From contig NZ_JACJVQ010000005.1 in NCBI RefSeq assembly GCF_014212135.1, forward strand, positions 573,702-637,701: a stretch of DNA of 64,000 bases. The letters run 5' to 3'. Positions within the stretch are counted from its first letter, which is position 1, and every line of letters starts with the position of its first letter. This document shows positions 9,452-18,951 of this stretch, one piece after another. The notes beneath the pieces are model-generated. The model worked only from the letters and a program-made list of their open reading frames with translations. It had not been told where the DNA came from and ran no database searches. The DNA is from Cohnella thailandensis (GTDB lineage Bacteria; Bacillota; Bacilli; Paenibacillales; Paenibacillaceae). A program made the translations under genes and the position numbers.

Positions 9452-11875
9452 ATGAGAAAATCCTATCGTTGGCTGTTGAAAGAAGCCGACGAACGAGAGG
9501 CGGCGGAGCTGGCTTCGGCGCTTAAGCTTCCGCCGCTCATTGCCCGGCTGCTCGTGTCGCGCGGATACCGGACTCCGGAAGAGGCGCGGTTGTTGCTGAA
9601 CGCAGGCGAGGAGCAGTTCCATGATCCGTTCTTGATGAAGGACATGGAGATCGCGACGGAACGGATCCGAAGAGCGCTGAAGGACCGGGAGCGAATTCGC
9701 GTGTACGGGGATTACGACGCGGACGGGGTAACCTCGACCGCTCTGATGATTAGGCTTCTGAAGCGGCTTGACGGAGTCTTCGATACATACATCCCGCATC
9801 GCAGCCTGGAAGGCTACGGCTTGAATCCGAAAGCGATCGATCTCGCGGCGGAAGCCGGCATCCGGCTGATCGTTACGGTGGACAACGGGATCAGCGCGGC
9901 GGAACAAATCGCCTATGCCCGGGAACGAGGCATCGACGTGGTCGTGACGGATCACCACGAGCCTCCGGCGGAGCTGCCCGAGGCGGCTATCGCGCTGGTC
10001 AACCCGAAGCAGGAGGATTGCCGATATCCGTTCAAAGGGCTGTCGGGAGCGGGAGTCGCTTTTAAGCTGGCGCATGCGATGCTCGGCAAGATCGAGCCCG
10101 CGTTCGCGGATGTCGCGGCGATCGGCACCGTGGCCGATCTGATGCCTCTCACCGGAGAGAACCGCTCCCTAGTCAGACTGGGATTAAGTCGCATGGTCAA
10201 CCATCCCTCTCCGGGAATCAGGGCGTTGGCCGAGGCGAGCGGAACGGAATTCTCCAAGCTGACCAGCGGAAGAATCGCGTTCGGTCTCGCTCCTCGCTTG
10301 AACGCGGGAGGCAGGCTCGAACGGGCGGACGGGGCCGTTCGGCTTCTGGTGACGGAGGACGAAGCGGAAGCGAGAGAGCTAAGCGAGAAATTGGACGAAC
10401 TGAACAAGGAGCGCCAACAGCTCGTAGAGGAAACGGTCGTTCAAGCGGAGGAGCTTTGGCAGGCGCAGATTGCGGAGAGGGACGGTCGAATGCCGGAGGC
10501 CATCGTGCTTGCGGGCGACGGCTGGAACGCCGGGATCGCGGGACTCGTGGCCTCGAAGCTGGTGGAGCGCTATTACCGGCCGGTCATCATTCTCGCGCAC
10601 GATCCCGCAACCGGCAAGTGCAAAGGCTCCGCCCGTTCGATCGAAGGCTTTAATCTCTACGATGCGTTAACCGAATGCGCGGATTTGTTGGATCATTTCG
10701 GAGGCCACGAAGCGGCTGCCGGAATGACATTGATCCGGCAGAATGTGGAGGAGCTCGGAATTCGGCTATCCCGGCTGGCCAAGGAGAGAATATCGGCCGA
10801 GGATTGGATTCCGAGCAAAAAAGTCGATCTGGTCTGTTCGATAGGCGAGCTCACCCTGGAGGCGGCGGAAGGTCTCAAGAGCTTGGAGCCGTTCGGCAAC
10901 GGCAACCCGACTCCCCGGATCGTGTTAAGGGAAGTGTCCGTTGCCGACACTCGCGCGCTTGGCAAGGAAGGCAACCACGTTCGTCTGGTCGCGGTCGAGA
11001 AGGGTCGCCGCCTGGAGGCGGTCGGCTTCGGAATGGCGGAATCCCTGCCGCTGCTCCGCTCGGGTGCCGACATGGATCTGCTCGGCGAACTCGCCGTCAA
11101 CGAATGGAACGGCAGCCGCCGGGTGCAGTTCATGCTGCAGGACTTTAAGAAAAGCAAGCCCGCCGTGCGCGATCATCGCGGGGAACCGATCCTCGCCAAG
11201 GTCGGCAAGCTGCTCGAAGAGGAAGGGCGGAGGCTGCTCGTTCTCTGTCCTCCCCGCGCGGAGCTTAGCGAGCTGGAACGGCTTGTCGGCGCGGGAGCTT
11301 ATCTCGCGGCATATACGTCACTGACCGAAGAGCGGGAAGGGCCGCTGCTGCGGCAGTTGGAGCAATATGAAGCCCCGGCGGAGGAAAAGGCGCCAGCGGA
11401 TGCCCAGGCCGGGTGGACTCTCGTTCTCGCCGGGCTGCCCGATTCGATGGACCAAGCCGACGGCCTTAAGCGGATGATCGCCCGATATCGCGACAAATTA
11501 GAGGAAATCGTTCTTTTCGCGGGGGAAGCCGCCGGAACGGAGAGAGGGAGACCCTTCCCCGATCGGGTGCAATTCGGGCAGGTCTACACGATGTTCCGCA
11601 AGCAAGAGAGCTGGATCGATGCCCCGGACGGATTCTTAAGGCGGGTATCCGAATCGACGGGCTGGCCGCTCGCTACCGTTAGGATGATGCAGGAAGTGTT
11701 TCTCGAGCTCGGTTTTCTCTCGATGAACCGATCCACCTTCTCCTGCGTCGCGTCTCCTCCTCGCAAGGAGCTTGATTTGTCGGAACGCTACCGCCGGGCG
11801 AAGGAGCAGGCCGAGCTGTCGGCGTTAGCGCATAAGCCGATTCAAGAGCTCAAAAAATGGCTGCTTCAGGGATAG
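9452..11875 (+). CDS. recJ: Single-stranded-DNA-specific exonuclease RecJ
   Basis: 5'-3' ssDNA exonuclease of recombination and repair. DHH-family motifs appear in order: VYGDYDADGVTSTALM (~residues 84-99), TVDNGIS (~142), VTDHHEPP (~168) and the GHEAAAG DHHA1 motif (~422), then the OB-fold (LEPFGNGNPTPR region). The 807 residues include a ~230-residue C-terminal extension typical of Bacillales RecJ. I chose ATG 9452, preceded by a strong AAAGGAGG at 11 nt; an in-frame ATG at 9422 lacks a good ribosome site. Confidence 0.96.
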   Translation: MRKSYRWLLKEADEREAAELASALKLPPLIARLLVSRGYRTPEEARLLLNAGEEQFHDPFLMKDMEIATERIRRALKDRERIRVYGDYDADGVTSTALMIRLLKRLDGVFDTYIPHRSLEGYGLNPKAIDLAAEAGIRLIVTVDNGISAAEQIAYARERGIDVVVTDHHEPPAELPEAAIALVNPKQEDCRYPFKGLSGAGVAFKLAHAMLGKIEPAFADVAAIGTVADLMPLTGENRSLVRLGLSRMVNHPSPGIRALAEASGTEFSKLTSGRIAFGLAPRLNAGGRLERADGAVRLLVTEDEAEARELSEKLDELNKERQQLVEETVVQAEELWQAQIAERDGRMPEAIVLAGDGWNAGIAGLVASKLVERYYRPVIILAHDPATGKCKGSARSIEGFNLYDALTECADLLDHFGGHEAAAGMTLIRQNVEELGIRLSRLAKERISAEDWIPSKKVDLVCSIGELTLEAAEGLKSLEPFGNGNPTPRIVLREVSVADTRALGKEGNHVRLVAVEKGRRLEAVGFGMAESLPLLRSGADMDLLGELAVNEWNGSRRVQFMLQDFKKSKPAVRDHRGEPILAKVGKLLEEEGRRLLVLCPPRAELSELERLVGAGAYLAAYTSLTEEREGPLLRQLEQYEAPAEEKAPADAQAGWTLVLAGLPDSMDQADGLKRMIARYRDKLEEIVLFAGEAAGTERGRPFPDRVQFGQVYTMFRKQESWIDAPDGFLRRVSESTGWPLATVRMMQEVFLELGFLSMNRSTFSCVASPPRKELDLSERYRRAKEQAELSALAHKPIQELKKWLLQG

Positions 11876-11938
11876 GCAAGAGCAAGACTAGAGCAAGGCA
11901 GGAGTAAGGCAAGAGCAAGGCATAGGATAGGGCAAGCA
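11876..11938 (+). repeat. Short degenerate GCAAGAGCAAG(G/A) direct repeats
   Basis: About five irregular copies of a ~12-bp unit around GGCAAGAGCAAGG fill the space directly after the recJ stop. They are not coding and have no hairpin potential. They look like replication-slippage simple sequence. Confidence 0.6.
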
Positions 11939-11961
11939 TAGCCATTCATCCGCGCGAAGTG

Positions 11962-11967
11962 TATAAT
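11962..11967 (+). promoter_or_regulatory. Probable -10 box of apt
   Basis: TATAAT preceded by GTG, 39 bp upstream of the apt start. I see no good -35 at 16-18 bp, so this may depend on the upstream G or on an activator. Confidence 0.5.
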
Positions 11968-12005
11968 TCTATTCATGATCCGATCTGGAAGGAGTCTTAA
12001 GAAGA

Positions 12006-12518
12006 ATGAATTTCAAGGATTACATTCGGGTGATTCCCGATTTCCCGCAGCCCGGGATTCGGTTTAAAGACATTACCACCTTGCTTAAGGACGGCAAGGC
12101 TTATCAAGCGGCGATCGACTCGATCAAAGAACTCGTGAAGGATCTTCAGATCGACGTCGTCGCCGGGCCCGAGGCTCGCGGCTTCGTCATCGGCGCTCCT
12201 CTCGCGCTGGCTCTCGGCGTCGGCTTCGTTCCGATCCGCAAGAGCGGCAAGCTTCCCGGCGAGACGGTAGAAGCCTCCTACGATCTTGAATACGGCAAGG
12301 ATAAGCTGGCCGTCCACAAGGACTCGATCGCGCCGGGCCAACGCGTCCTTATCGCGGACGACCTGCTCGCGACGGGCGGCACGATCGCCACGGCTACCCA
12401 GCTGATCCGCCAGCTCGGCGGCGAGATCGTCGGCGCTGCCTTCCTGATCGAGCTTAGCTATCTGGACGGCCGCGAGAAGCTGGCCGGCATCGATTGCCGC
12501 TCCCTCGTTCAGTATTGA
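12006..12518 (+). CDS. apt: Adenine phosphoribosyltransferase
   Basis: Salvages adenine to AMP using PRPP. 170 residues, the standard length for bacterial Apt. It shows the N-terminal [18 protein letters not shown] signature, the base-region [14 protein letters not shown], and the PRPP-binding loop [16 protein letters not shown] follows GGAAGGAG at about 11 nt. It lies between recJ and the exporter/relA block; in Bacillus subtilis apt is directly followed by relA, so ~6.4 kb has been inserted here. Confidence 0.97.
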   Translation: MNFKDYIRVIPDFPQPGIRFKDITTLLKDGKAYQAAIDSIKELVKDLQIDVVAGPEARGFVIGAPLALALGVGFVPIRKSGKLPGETVEASYDLEYGKDKLAVHKDSIAPGQRVLIADDLLATGGTIATATQLIRQLGGEIVGAAFLIELSYLDGREKLAGIDCRSLVQY

Positions 12519-12532
12519 GATAGCGGTATGCG

Positions 12533-12585
12533 AAGACCCGTCTCTCGGTGCAAAGGTTTGTCTGCCGAGACGCGGGTCTTTTTTG
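12533..12585 (+). terminator. Terminator after apt
   Basis: AGACCCGTCTCTCGG (12534-12548) pairs with CCGAGACGCGGGTCT (12565-12579), followed by a T6 run. Confidence 0.9.
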
Positions 12586-12606
12586 TTGCGTCGAGAGCCG
12601 GATCCA

Positions 12607-12815
12607 CGTCTTGAGAGCTGCAGTTGGGCCGTGGCTACTCAACTGGAGCCCGGGTTCGCGTCTTGCGTGCGAAAGATGAGTCGGGGCTATTCAACTGGAG
12701 CCCCGGTCCGTGTCTTGCGTGCGAAAGATGAGTCGTGGCTACTCAACTGGAGCCCGGGTTCGCATCTTGCGTGCGAAAGAAGAGTCGTGGCTACTCAACT
12801 GAAGTCCGGAACATC
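12607..12815 (+). repeat. 52-bp intergenic tandem repeat (array A)
   Basis: The anchor GTGGCTACTC (one copy reads GGGGCTATTC) recurs at 12631, 12683, 12735 and 12787: exactly 52 bp apart each time. A diverged half copy precedes it and a decaying half copy follows. Each unit contains the near-palindrome GAGCCCGGGTTC and the inverted pair TTCGC/GCGAA around CTTGCG. A 52-bp period shifts frame every copy, so it is not coding. Period and architecture match arrays at 25.3 and 44.7 kb although the sequence differs. Confidence 0.9.
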
Positions 12816-13222
12816 GCCTCGCGCTTCCCAAACTTTCTGCCAAACAACATCTCCCTCCGTTCGCTTTTCCCCCGGAGTCCAAGTTCCATATCGCACCTAT
12901 AACCTGAACAAGTTGCTATGTTCAGTCAGAGCTAAGGCGTCTTTTTACAACTAATTTGAGGCTTTCTTTTAACCGGATTATTTCAGCAGAAGATCTATTT
13001 TCCCCCTAATCGAACTGCCCCCGGCCCGTTTCATTCTACTCCCAAACTCGGTTGCCCTCCCGTAAAAACGCCGTTCCCATGCGGTTTTTCGCGCTCCGGA
13101 AATGCCTGCCAGAGTTTTCATCTGAGCTTAAGGTGGAATTCATCGTCCGTTCATTTAGGAGTGATAGTATTCAGTTAATATTTTCTACATAGAAGGATCT
13201 GAATTTGGGAGGCTTTCGCGGG
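12816..13222. other. Non-coding interval upstream of the exporter operon
   Basis: About 400 bp without a convincing gene. It becomes AT-richer toward the exporter and probably carries that operon's promoter just upstream (an AT-rich stretch near 13150-13195), but I cannot assign -35/-10 boxes with confidence. Confidence 0.5.
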
Positions 13223-14806
13223 ATGAAGAAGAAGCGCATTAAGAAAATAATTACTTGGGTAGTCATCGTTTGCGTTCTTGGAGCTGCCGGAGGCGCAGGG
13301 TACTGGTACTTTACGAAGGACGACGCGGTGGCTGCGGCACAGACTTTCCAGCAATCTCGCGTAACCAAGGGAACGATCACCCAAGGCGTGTCCGGATCGG
13401 GATCGGTAGCCGTCAGCGAGACGGAGGATGCGATCGTCGCCGAGGCGGGCACGGTAAGCGCGGTCAACGTCGAAGAAGGAGACGTCGTCAAGAAAGGGGA
13501 CGTGCTGGCGACCTTCGAAGGAGAGGACGTTACCCTGTCCCTGAATAAAGCGAAGCTCAGCCTGCAGCAGCAGCAGATGACGCTGGAGCAGGCGCAGACG
13601 AAGTGGAAGAATCTTAAGATCTCGGGAGGAACCGAGGAGGAGATCGCTTCCGCGGAGATGAGCATCAAGTCGGCTCAACTGAACATCGAACAGACGCAGC
13701 TGGAAATTCAGGATTACGAGGAGAAGGCGGAAGCGCCGGATCCGATAGTGGCTCCGATCGACGGCACGGTAACGAACGTGGACATTAAGGCCGGCGACGA
13801 AGTGCAAGCGAGGTTGGCCGCCTTTACTCTGGTCAACTACGACAAGCTGGAAGTGACCATCTCGGCCGACGAGCTGGACATTACCAAGCTCAAGGTAGGC
13901 CAAGAAGCGGACGTGTCGATCGAGGCTCTCGACGGGCAAGAAATTACCGGAACGGTGACGGAGATCTCCAAGGACGGCACTTCGTCGAACGGGGTAGCGA
14001 CGTTCCCCGTCATCGTCTCGCTGAACGAAATCGAGAACGTGCTGCCGGGCATGTCCGCCGACGTCACGGTCATTATCGAACAGAAGACGGACGCGTTGAT
14101 CGTTCCGGTAGACGCGGTCGAGTCGATGGGAGGCAGGTACTTCGTACGCGTTCCTAACGACGGTATGAGCAGCTCCTCGGGCGGTACGACGAGCGCGGGA
14201 AGCGGAACGTCTTCCGAAGGCGACGGAGCAATGCCGAGCGGAGCGCCTGCGGATGGAGCAATGCCGAGCGGGGCACCTGCAGATGGAGCAATGCCGAGCG
14301 GGGCACCTGCAGATGGAGCAATGCCGAGCGGGGCACCTGCAGATGGAGCAATGCCGAGCGGAGCGCCCGCGGATGGTGCGACGTCGAGCGATGCGCCTCA
14401 AGGAGGTCAAAGCGGTCAAAGCGGTCAAAGCAGTCAAAGCGGAACGCGCGGCCAAGGAGGTTTCGGAGGACAGAGCGGCGGACGTCAAGGCGGCATGGCT
14501 GCTATGATGAACCAATCGAACGGCGAGTTTAAGATGCAAGAGATCACCGTCGGCATCACGACGGACTCCCAGGTCGAAGTTCTCACCGGACTTAGCGAAG
14601 GCGATACCGTTCTCATCCCTGTCGTCGTCAGCTCCTCTTCGACAACGACCCAAATGGGCGGCATGATGGGCGGCATGGGAGGAATGGGCGGCTTCGGCGG
14701 CACCGGCGGCGGATTCCCCGGAGGTGGCGCCGGCGGCTTCTCGGGCGGCGGCGGAGCCGGTGGCGGTACGACCCGCGCCAGCTTCGGCGGAGGAGGCGGG
14801 CGTTAA
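13223..14806 (+). CDS. MacA/YknX-like membrane fusion protein of an ABC exporter
   Basis: Adaptor subunit linking a MacB-type ABC exporter to the exterior. It has an N-terminal membrane anchor (residues ~6-23), a biotinyl-lipoyl half-motif (GTVSAVNVEEGDVVKKGDVL), a short coiled-coil hairpin (~110-165, Gln/Glu/Lys-rich), the second lipoyl half (PIDGTVTNVDIKAGDEV), and a beta-barrel region. From ~315 a low-complexity insert follows: five exact DGAMPSGAPA decapeptides, one variant, then GGQSGQS units. The protein ends in a Gly/Met-rich tail. The 527-residue length exceeds the usual ~380-420. Start is ATG 13223, 9 nt after GGGAGG. It overlaps the ATPase gene by 1 nt. Confidence 0.9.
   Translation: MKKKRIKKIITWVVIVCVLGAAGGAGYWYFTKDDAVAAAQTFQQSRVTKGTITQGVSGSGSVAVSETEDAIVAEAGTVSAVNVEEGDVVKKGDVLATFEGEDVTLSLNKAKLSLQQQQMTLEQAQTKWKNLKISGGTEEEIASAEMSIKSAQLNIEQTQLEIQDYEEKAEAPDPIVAPIDGTVTNVDIKAGDEVQARLAAFTLVNYDKLEVTISADELDITKLKVGQEADVSIEALDGQEITGTVTEISKDGTSSNGVATFPVIVSLNEIENVLPGMSADVTVIIEQKTDALIVPVDAVESMGGRYFVRVPNDGMSSSSGGTTSAGSGTSSEGDGAMPSGAPADGAMPSGAPADGAMPSGAPADGAMPSGAPADGAMPSGAPADGATSSDAPQGGQSGQSGQSSQSGTRGQGGFGGQSGGRQGGMAAMMNQSNGEFKMQEITVGITTDSQVEVLTGLSEGDTVLIPVVVSSSSTTTQMGGMMGGMGGMGGFGGTGGGFPGGGAGGFSGGGGAGGGTTRASFGGGGGR
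14222..14401 (+). repeat. 30-bp coding tandem repeat in the adaptor gene
   Basis: Five in-frame 30-bp copies encode DGAMPSGAPA (14222-14371) and a sixth diverged copy encodes DGATSSDAPQ. The three central copies are identical at the base level, while the outer ones differ at the same few sites, a sign of recent slippage expansion. Confidence 0.95.
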
Positions 14807-15510
14807 TGAGCAATATCGAGCAGGCTCCTCTAATCCGGCTGGAGAATATCTACAAGCAATATACGCTGGCGGGCGAAACCTTTAACGCGTTGGACGGCAT
14901 TAACCTTACGGTGAATTACGGCGACTTCCTGGCGATCATCGGACCGTCCGGCTCCGGGAAGTCGACCCTGATGAACGTGCTGGGCTGCTTGGACCAACCT
15001 TCGAGCGGCAAGTACTTCCTGGACGGGAAGGAAGTCGAGGAGCTGAGCGAGAGGAAGCTGGCGACCATTCGGAATACGAAGATCGGCTTTATTTTCCAGA
15101 GCTTTCACCTGTTGCCCAAGCTGAAGGCCATCGATAACGTCGAGCTGCCTCTCGTGTATCGGGGATTGTCGTCCGGAGAACGCCGGGCAAGAGCGAAAGA
15201 AGCTTTAACGAAAGTCGGCCTCGGAGAGAAAATGTTCCACGTCCCGAACCAGCTGTCCGGGGGCCAGCAGCAGCGCGTCGCGATCGCGCGGGCATTGGCG
15301 GGGGTTCCCCCGCTTCTGCTCGCGGACGAACCGACGGGGGCGCTCGACAGCAAGACAAGCCGCGACGTCATGCAGCTGCTGAAGGATTTGAACGCGGAAG
15401 GCAACACGATCGTCATCATCACTCACGATCCGAACGTTGCCGCGCAAGCGAAGCGCGTCGTCCGCATACAAGACGGGAAATTGACAGAAGAAAGGAATGA
15501 AGCATCGTGA
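14806..15510 (+). CDS. MacB/YknY-type ABC transporter ATP-binding protein
   Basis: Nucleotide-binding subunit of the exporter. It has Walker [10 protein letters not shown] (~residue 45), a Q-loop in IFQSFHLLP, signature [15 protein letters not shown] (~145), Walker [13 protein letters not shown] and the H-loop ITHDP. The 234-residue length and the [14 protein letters not shown] start are typical of the LolD/MacB group. ATG overlaps the adaptor stop (TAATG) and its own stop overlaps the permease start, so the three are translationally coupled. Confidence 0.96.
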   Translation: MSNIEQAPLIRLENIYKQYTLAGETFNALDGINLTVNYGDFLAIIGPSGSGKSTLMNVLGCLDQPSSGKYFLDGKEVEELSERKLATIRNTKIGFIFQSFHLLPKLKAIDNVELPLVYRGLSSGERRARAKEALTKVGLGEKMFHVPNQLSGGQQQRVAIARALAGVPPLLLADEPTGALDSKTSRDVMQLLKDLNAEGNTIVIITHDPNVAAQAKRVVRIQDGKLTEERNEAS

Positions 15511-16673
15511 AGTTGTCACAAGGTGTCAAGATGGCTTGGCACAGCGTAAGCTCTCAGAAGATGAGAACTTTGCTCACGGTGCTGGGGATTATGATCGGCA
15601 TCGCTTCGGTCACGATCATGGTGGCGATCGGGAACGGAACGGCCGAGCAGGTCAAGAGCCAGATGCAAGGACTCGGAACGAACATGCTTACGGCGAACGT
15701 CGTCGGGCGCGGAGCGGTGACGAGCATTACGCTGGAGGATGCGCAGACGCTGACGGACATCGACGGAGTCGAAGCGTATGCTCCGGTCATCTCCGGGAGC
15801 GTGACCGCCAAGTACAGCACCACGACGTACAGCGCCTCCGTCCAGGCGACGACGGCTTCGTTCGCCGACGTCCGCGATTATACGGTGGCCCAGGGCCGCT
15901 TTATCAAGGATATCGACGGAGCCTTCTCCCAGAAAGTCGCCGTCATCGGCTCGGAAGTGGCCAGCGAACTGTCCATCAGCGATCCGGTCGGGCAGAAAAT
16001 CAGCTTAAACGGCAGCTCCTACAAAATCATAGGAGTTCTGGAATCGAAGGGTTCGACCACGAACGGCTCCAGCGACAACGTCGTCATCATCCCGATCGAA
16101 ACCGCGCGTGTGGCTCTCAAGACGGATGCGATCCGCACGATTTACGTGCAGGTGGAGAGCAGCGATAAGGTAGACTTCGTCCAGACGATGCTCGAATTCA
16201 ATCTTCAGTCCTTTTTCCGCAACGACGAGGATGCGTACACGGTGTTCAACCAAGCGGACCTGCTGGAGACGATCACGGAAGTGTCCACGTCCATGTCCAC
16301 GATGCTTACTTACGTATCGGCGATCTCGCTGCTGGTCGGCGGAATCGGGATCATGAACATGATGCTCACCTCGGTATCCGAACGGACGCGGGAGATCGGC
16401 ATTCGCAAGTCTCTTGGAGCGAAGCAGAGGGACATTCTGTTCCAGTTCCTGGTCGAAGCGGCGATGATAGGCGGCCTCGGGGGACTCATCGGGGTCATCG
16501 TCGGCGCCAGCGGCTCCGACTTGGCCGGCAAGCTGATGGATTCGCCGGCGTCGCCGTCGGTTGATATTATGGTATTGGCGCTATTATTTTCTATGGGAGT
16601 AGGCGTGTTATTCGGATTCCTGCCGGCTAGACGGGCATCGAGATTGAATCCGGTAGACGCTCTGAGACAATAA
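15507..16673 (+). CDS. MacB/YknZ-type ABC transporter permease
   Basis: FtsX-superfamily permease of 388 residues: one N-terminal helix (~20-42, MRTLLTVLGIMIGIASVTIM), a large extracytoplasmic MacB core domain (~45-265), then three C-terminal helices including GGIGIMNMMLTSVSERTREIGIRKSLGAK. With the adaptor and ATPase it forms a tripartite-like mechanotransmission exporter; related systems move peptides or amphipathic toxins, but the substrate is unknown here. GTG start overlaps the preceding stop. Confidence 0.95.
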   Translation: MKLSQGVKMAWHSVSSQKMRTLLTVLGIMIGIASVTIMVAIGNGTAEQVKSQMQGLGTNMLTANVVGRGAVTSITLEDAQTLTDIDGVEAYAPVISGSVTAKYSTTTYSASVQATTASFADVRDYTVAQGRFIKDIDGAFSQKVAVIGSEVASELSISDPVGQKISLNGSSYKIIGVLESKGSTTNGSSDNVVIIPIETARVALKTDAIRTIYVQVESSDKVDFVQTMLEFNLQSFFRNDEDAYTVFNQADLLETITEVSTSMSTMLTYVSAISLLVGGIGIMNMMLTSVSERTREIGIRKSLGAKQRDILFQFLVEAAMIGGLGGLIGVIVGASGSDLAGKLMDSPASPSVDIMVLALLFSMGVGVLFGFLPARRASRLNPVDALRQ

Positions 16674-16699
16674 ACAATAACCGAGGAGTGCAGCCCGAT

Positions 16700-17383
16700 A
16701 TGGCTATCGCGAACATTCTCATCATCGAAGACGATCCTTATATAAGCGAACTAATCGGACTGTATCTCAAGAGGGAAGGCTTCGGCTTCGAGGTCGCGGC
16801 GAACGGAGAGGAAGGCATCGAGCTCTTTCTCTCCGAGACGCCGGATCTCGTCATCCTGGATCTGATGCTGCCGGGACTTGACGGGTTCGCCGTATGCAAG
16901 CAGATTCGAAGCCAGCGATCCACGCCGATCATCATCCTGACGGGCAAGGGCGAGAGCTACGACAAGCTTAAGGGCTTCGAGCTAGGCGCGGACGACTACT
17001 TGGTCAAGCCGTTCGATCCGAAGGAGCTGCTGGCCCGAATCAAAGCGGTGATGCGCAGGCTGAAGCCGGGATTCGCCCGGGAGCCGATTAAATACGCGGA
17101 CCTCGTGATCGATCTGGACCGCTACATCGTCCAATGCGGAAGGACGGAGATGACGCTGCCGCCGAAGGAGATGGAACTGCTTCACACCCTTGCCTCCATG
17201 CCGAACCGGGTGCTGACGCGCGAACAGCTGCTGGATCGGGTTTGGGGCTACGATTTCGAAGGAGACCCGCGAACGGTGGACGTTCATATCAAACGCATTC
17301 GGGAGAAAATCGGATCGACGGAGCATTACCGGATCGACACGATACGGGGAGTCGGCTATAAGTTCGAGGTGAGCGGAGCATGA
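16700..17383 (+). CDS. OmpR/PhoB-family response regulator
   Basis: Receiver domain at residues ~5-118 with the acidic pair D11/D12, phospho-acceptor D54 in VILDLMLPG and switch lysine K103 in YLVKPF. A winged-helix DNA-binding domain occupies ~130-225 (EMELLHTLASMPNRVLTREQLLD..., RTVDVHIKRIREKI, RGVGYKF). The start is ATG 16700, 12 nt after GAGGAG. It is 26 nt downstream of the permease and overlaps the kinase by 4 nt, so it probably controls the exporter. Confidence 0.95.
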   Translation: MAIANILIIEDDPYISELIGLYLKREGFGFEVAANGEEGIELFLSETPDLVILDLMLPGLDGFAVCKQIRSQRSTPIIILTGKGESYDKLKGFELGADDYLVKPFDPKELLARIKAVMRRLKPGFAREPIKYADLVIDLDRYIVQCGRTEMTLPPKEMELLHTLASMPNRVLTREQLLDRVWGYDFEGDPRTVDVHIKRIREKIGSTEHYRIDTIRGVGYKFEVSGA

Positions 17384-18831
17384 TACGGTGGAATGGCATC
17401 ACCGCTAAGCTGCTGCTCGCCTTTTTTGCCGTTCTGGTGATTTCTTTCGCCTCCACGTCGCTCTTCTCCTCTTGGTTCGTCCGCACCGAGCTGAACGACC
17501 GGAACGTTCGATTCGAGAAGGATCAGCTGGAAGTCGCGGCGGCCCTCGTTAGAAGCTCTTACCGGGAGAATTGGGACCCTGGCATGATGCGCTCCGCGCT
17601 GCGCATGGCTTCGGGTCCGATGAACCGGACGCTGTTCGTTCTCGACCGACAAGGGCGGATCCTTCTGCAGACCGGCTTTCAATCGGATCAAGAGCTGGCG
17701 GAGGAGGACAAGAACGCGGCGCTGGAGGCTCTCGGCCAAGGGTCGCCCTTCCTGGATGTCCCCTCCCAAGCGGAATCCCGTTCGAGGCTTTCCGCGACGC
17801 TCATCAACGGCACGGAGGACATGGATGCAGCGTACCTCGTTATCCGCACGACGGTCGAACCCCGTCCTCTGTTCTTTTTTAACGGTACGTTCCGTTCCGT
17901 CATGATCACCGCCTTCGTAGTCGGGTTTATCATCGTGGCTATCGTCTCCGGCAGGCTGTCGTCCCGAATCCGCAAGATGAGCGAGGCGGCGCGCATGATC
18001 GCCAAGGGACGGTTCGACATCAGGCTGCAGACGAAGCCGAAGGACGAGCTCGGGGAACTGGCCGATTCTCTCAATCATATGTCGGAGGAGCTAGCCAGTC
18101 TCGACAAAATGCGGCGCGAGTTCCTGGCGAACGTGTCCCACGATCTTCGCTCGCCATTAACCTCGATTAGTGGGTACGCGGAAGCGATGATCGACGGAGC
18201 GATTCCTCCGGAACGGAGCGGCGTCTATCTCGGCCTTATCCGCGAGCAGACCCGGCGCATGAATCGGCTCGTCAACGACCTGCTCGAGGTGGCGCGCATG
18301 GAAGCGGGACGAATGGAGATCCATCCGGCGGATTACAACATCACGGAATGGATTCGGCGGTTGCTTGCGGCTCTCGATCCGGATTTTGCCCGGCGGAATC
18401 TCTCTTTCGAGCTGATCGGCGATCAAGAGGACGTATGGGTGAGAGCCGACCCCCATCGGATTGACCAGGTTCTGTCGAATCTGCTGCTGAACGCGATCCA
18501 ATTTTCCCCGAACGGCAAGTCGGTCGAGGTCTCGATCAAGAGAAAAGGCCAAACGGCGGTCATCGGCGTTCACGACCACGGCGTCGGCATCGCCGAGGCC
18601 AACCTGGGCAAGGTATGGCAGCGGTTCTACAAGTCGGACAAGGCCCGCTCGGCCCATTCCGGCAGCGGACTCGGGCTGTCGATCGTTCAGCACGTGCTGG
18701 AAAAACACGGAACCCACGCGACGGTAGCGAGCCGTTTGGGCGAAGGCACGAGCTTCTGGTTCGAATTGCCGACGGTGGAGCCTCCCTCCACGGCGCGGTC
18801 GAACATATCGCGCGAGATGCTCTCCGAGTAG
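17380..18831 (+). CDS. Membrane sensor histidine kinase
   Basis: Helix 1 at ~9-32, an extracellular sensor of ~135 residues, helix 2 at ~172-190, HAMP ~190-242, and HisKA with phospho-acceptor H254 in NVSHDLRSPL. The HATPase domain carries N-box NLLLNAIQFSPNG, G1 DHGVGIAE and G2 GSGLGLSIVQ. 483 residues. The ATG overlaps the regulator's stop (ATGA), so this is its cognate partner. The extracellular domain has no recognisable ligand motif; by context the pair may sense the exporter's substrate or envelope stress. Confidence 0.95.
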   Translation: MIRWNGITAKLLLAFFAVLVISFASTSLFSSWFVRTELNDRNVRFEKDQLEVAAALVRSSYRENWDPGMMRSALRMASGPMNRTLFVLDRQGRILLQTGFQSDQELAEEDKNAALEALGQGSPFLDVPSQAESRSRLSATLINGTEDMDAAYLVIRTTVEPRPLFFFNGTFRSVMITAFVVGFIIVAIVSGRLSSRIRKMSEAARMIAKGRFDIRLQTKPKDELGELADSLNHMSEELASLDKMRREFLANVSHDLRSPLTSISGYAEAMIDGAIPPERSGVYLGLIREQTRRMNRLVNDLLEVARMEAGRMEIHPADYNITEWIRRLLAALDPDFARRNLSFELIGDQEDVWVRADPHRIDQVLSNLLLNAIQFSPNGKSVEVSIKRKGQTAVIGVHDHGVGIAEANLGKVWQRFYKSDKARSAHSGSGLGLSIVQHVLEKHGTHATVASRLGEGTSFWFELPTVEPPSTARSNISREMLSE

Positions 18832-18868
18832 AATGGGATAGGACGTATTTACCGGGCGTCGGTTGACG

Positions 18869-18898
18869 ATTCCTGCCGCCAAGAGGCATAATGTAAGG
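18869..18898 (+). promoter_or_regulatory. Probable promoter of relA
   Basis: TTGACG and CATAAT with an 18-bp spacer, about 55-85 bp upstream of the relA start, in the short gap after the sensor kinase. Confidence 0.6.
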
Positions 18899-18951
18899 AA
18901 TAACTTCATGGTACACTGGCGGCGCCTCACGCCTGCGGAAAGGAACTAGCA

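Noticed and set aside
11876-11945. Possible attachment site or mobile element remnant after recJ
   Set aside because: Only short irregular slippage repeats are present; no integrase, tRNA or target duplication.
12583-12954. 123-codon open frame across array A
   Set aside because: The 52-bp unit shifts frame in every copy and the frame begins within the apt terminator; no ribosome site.
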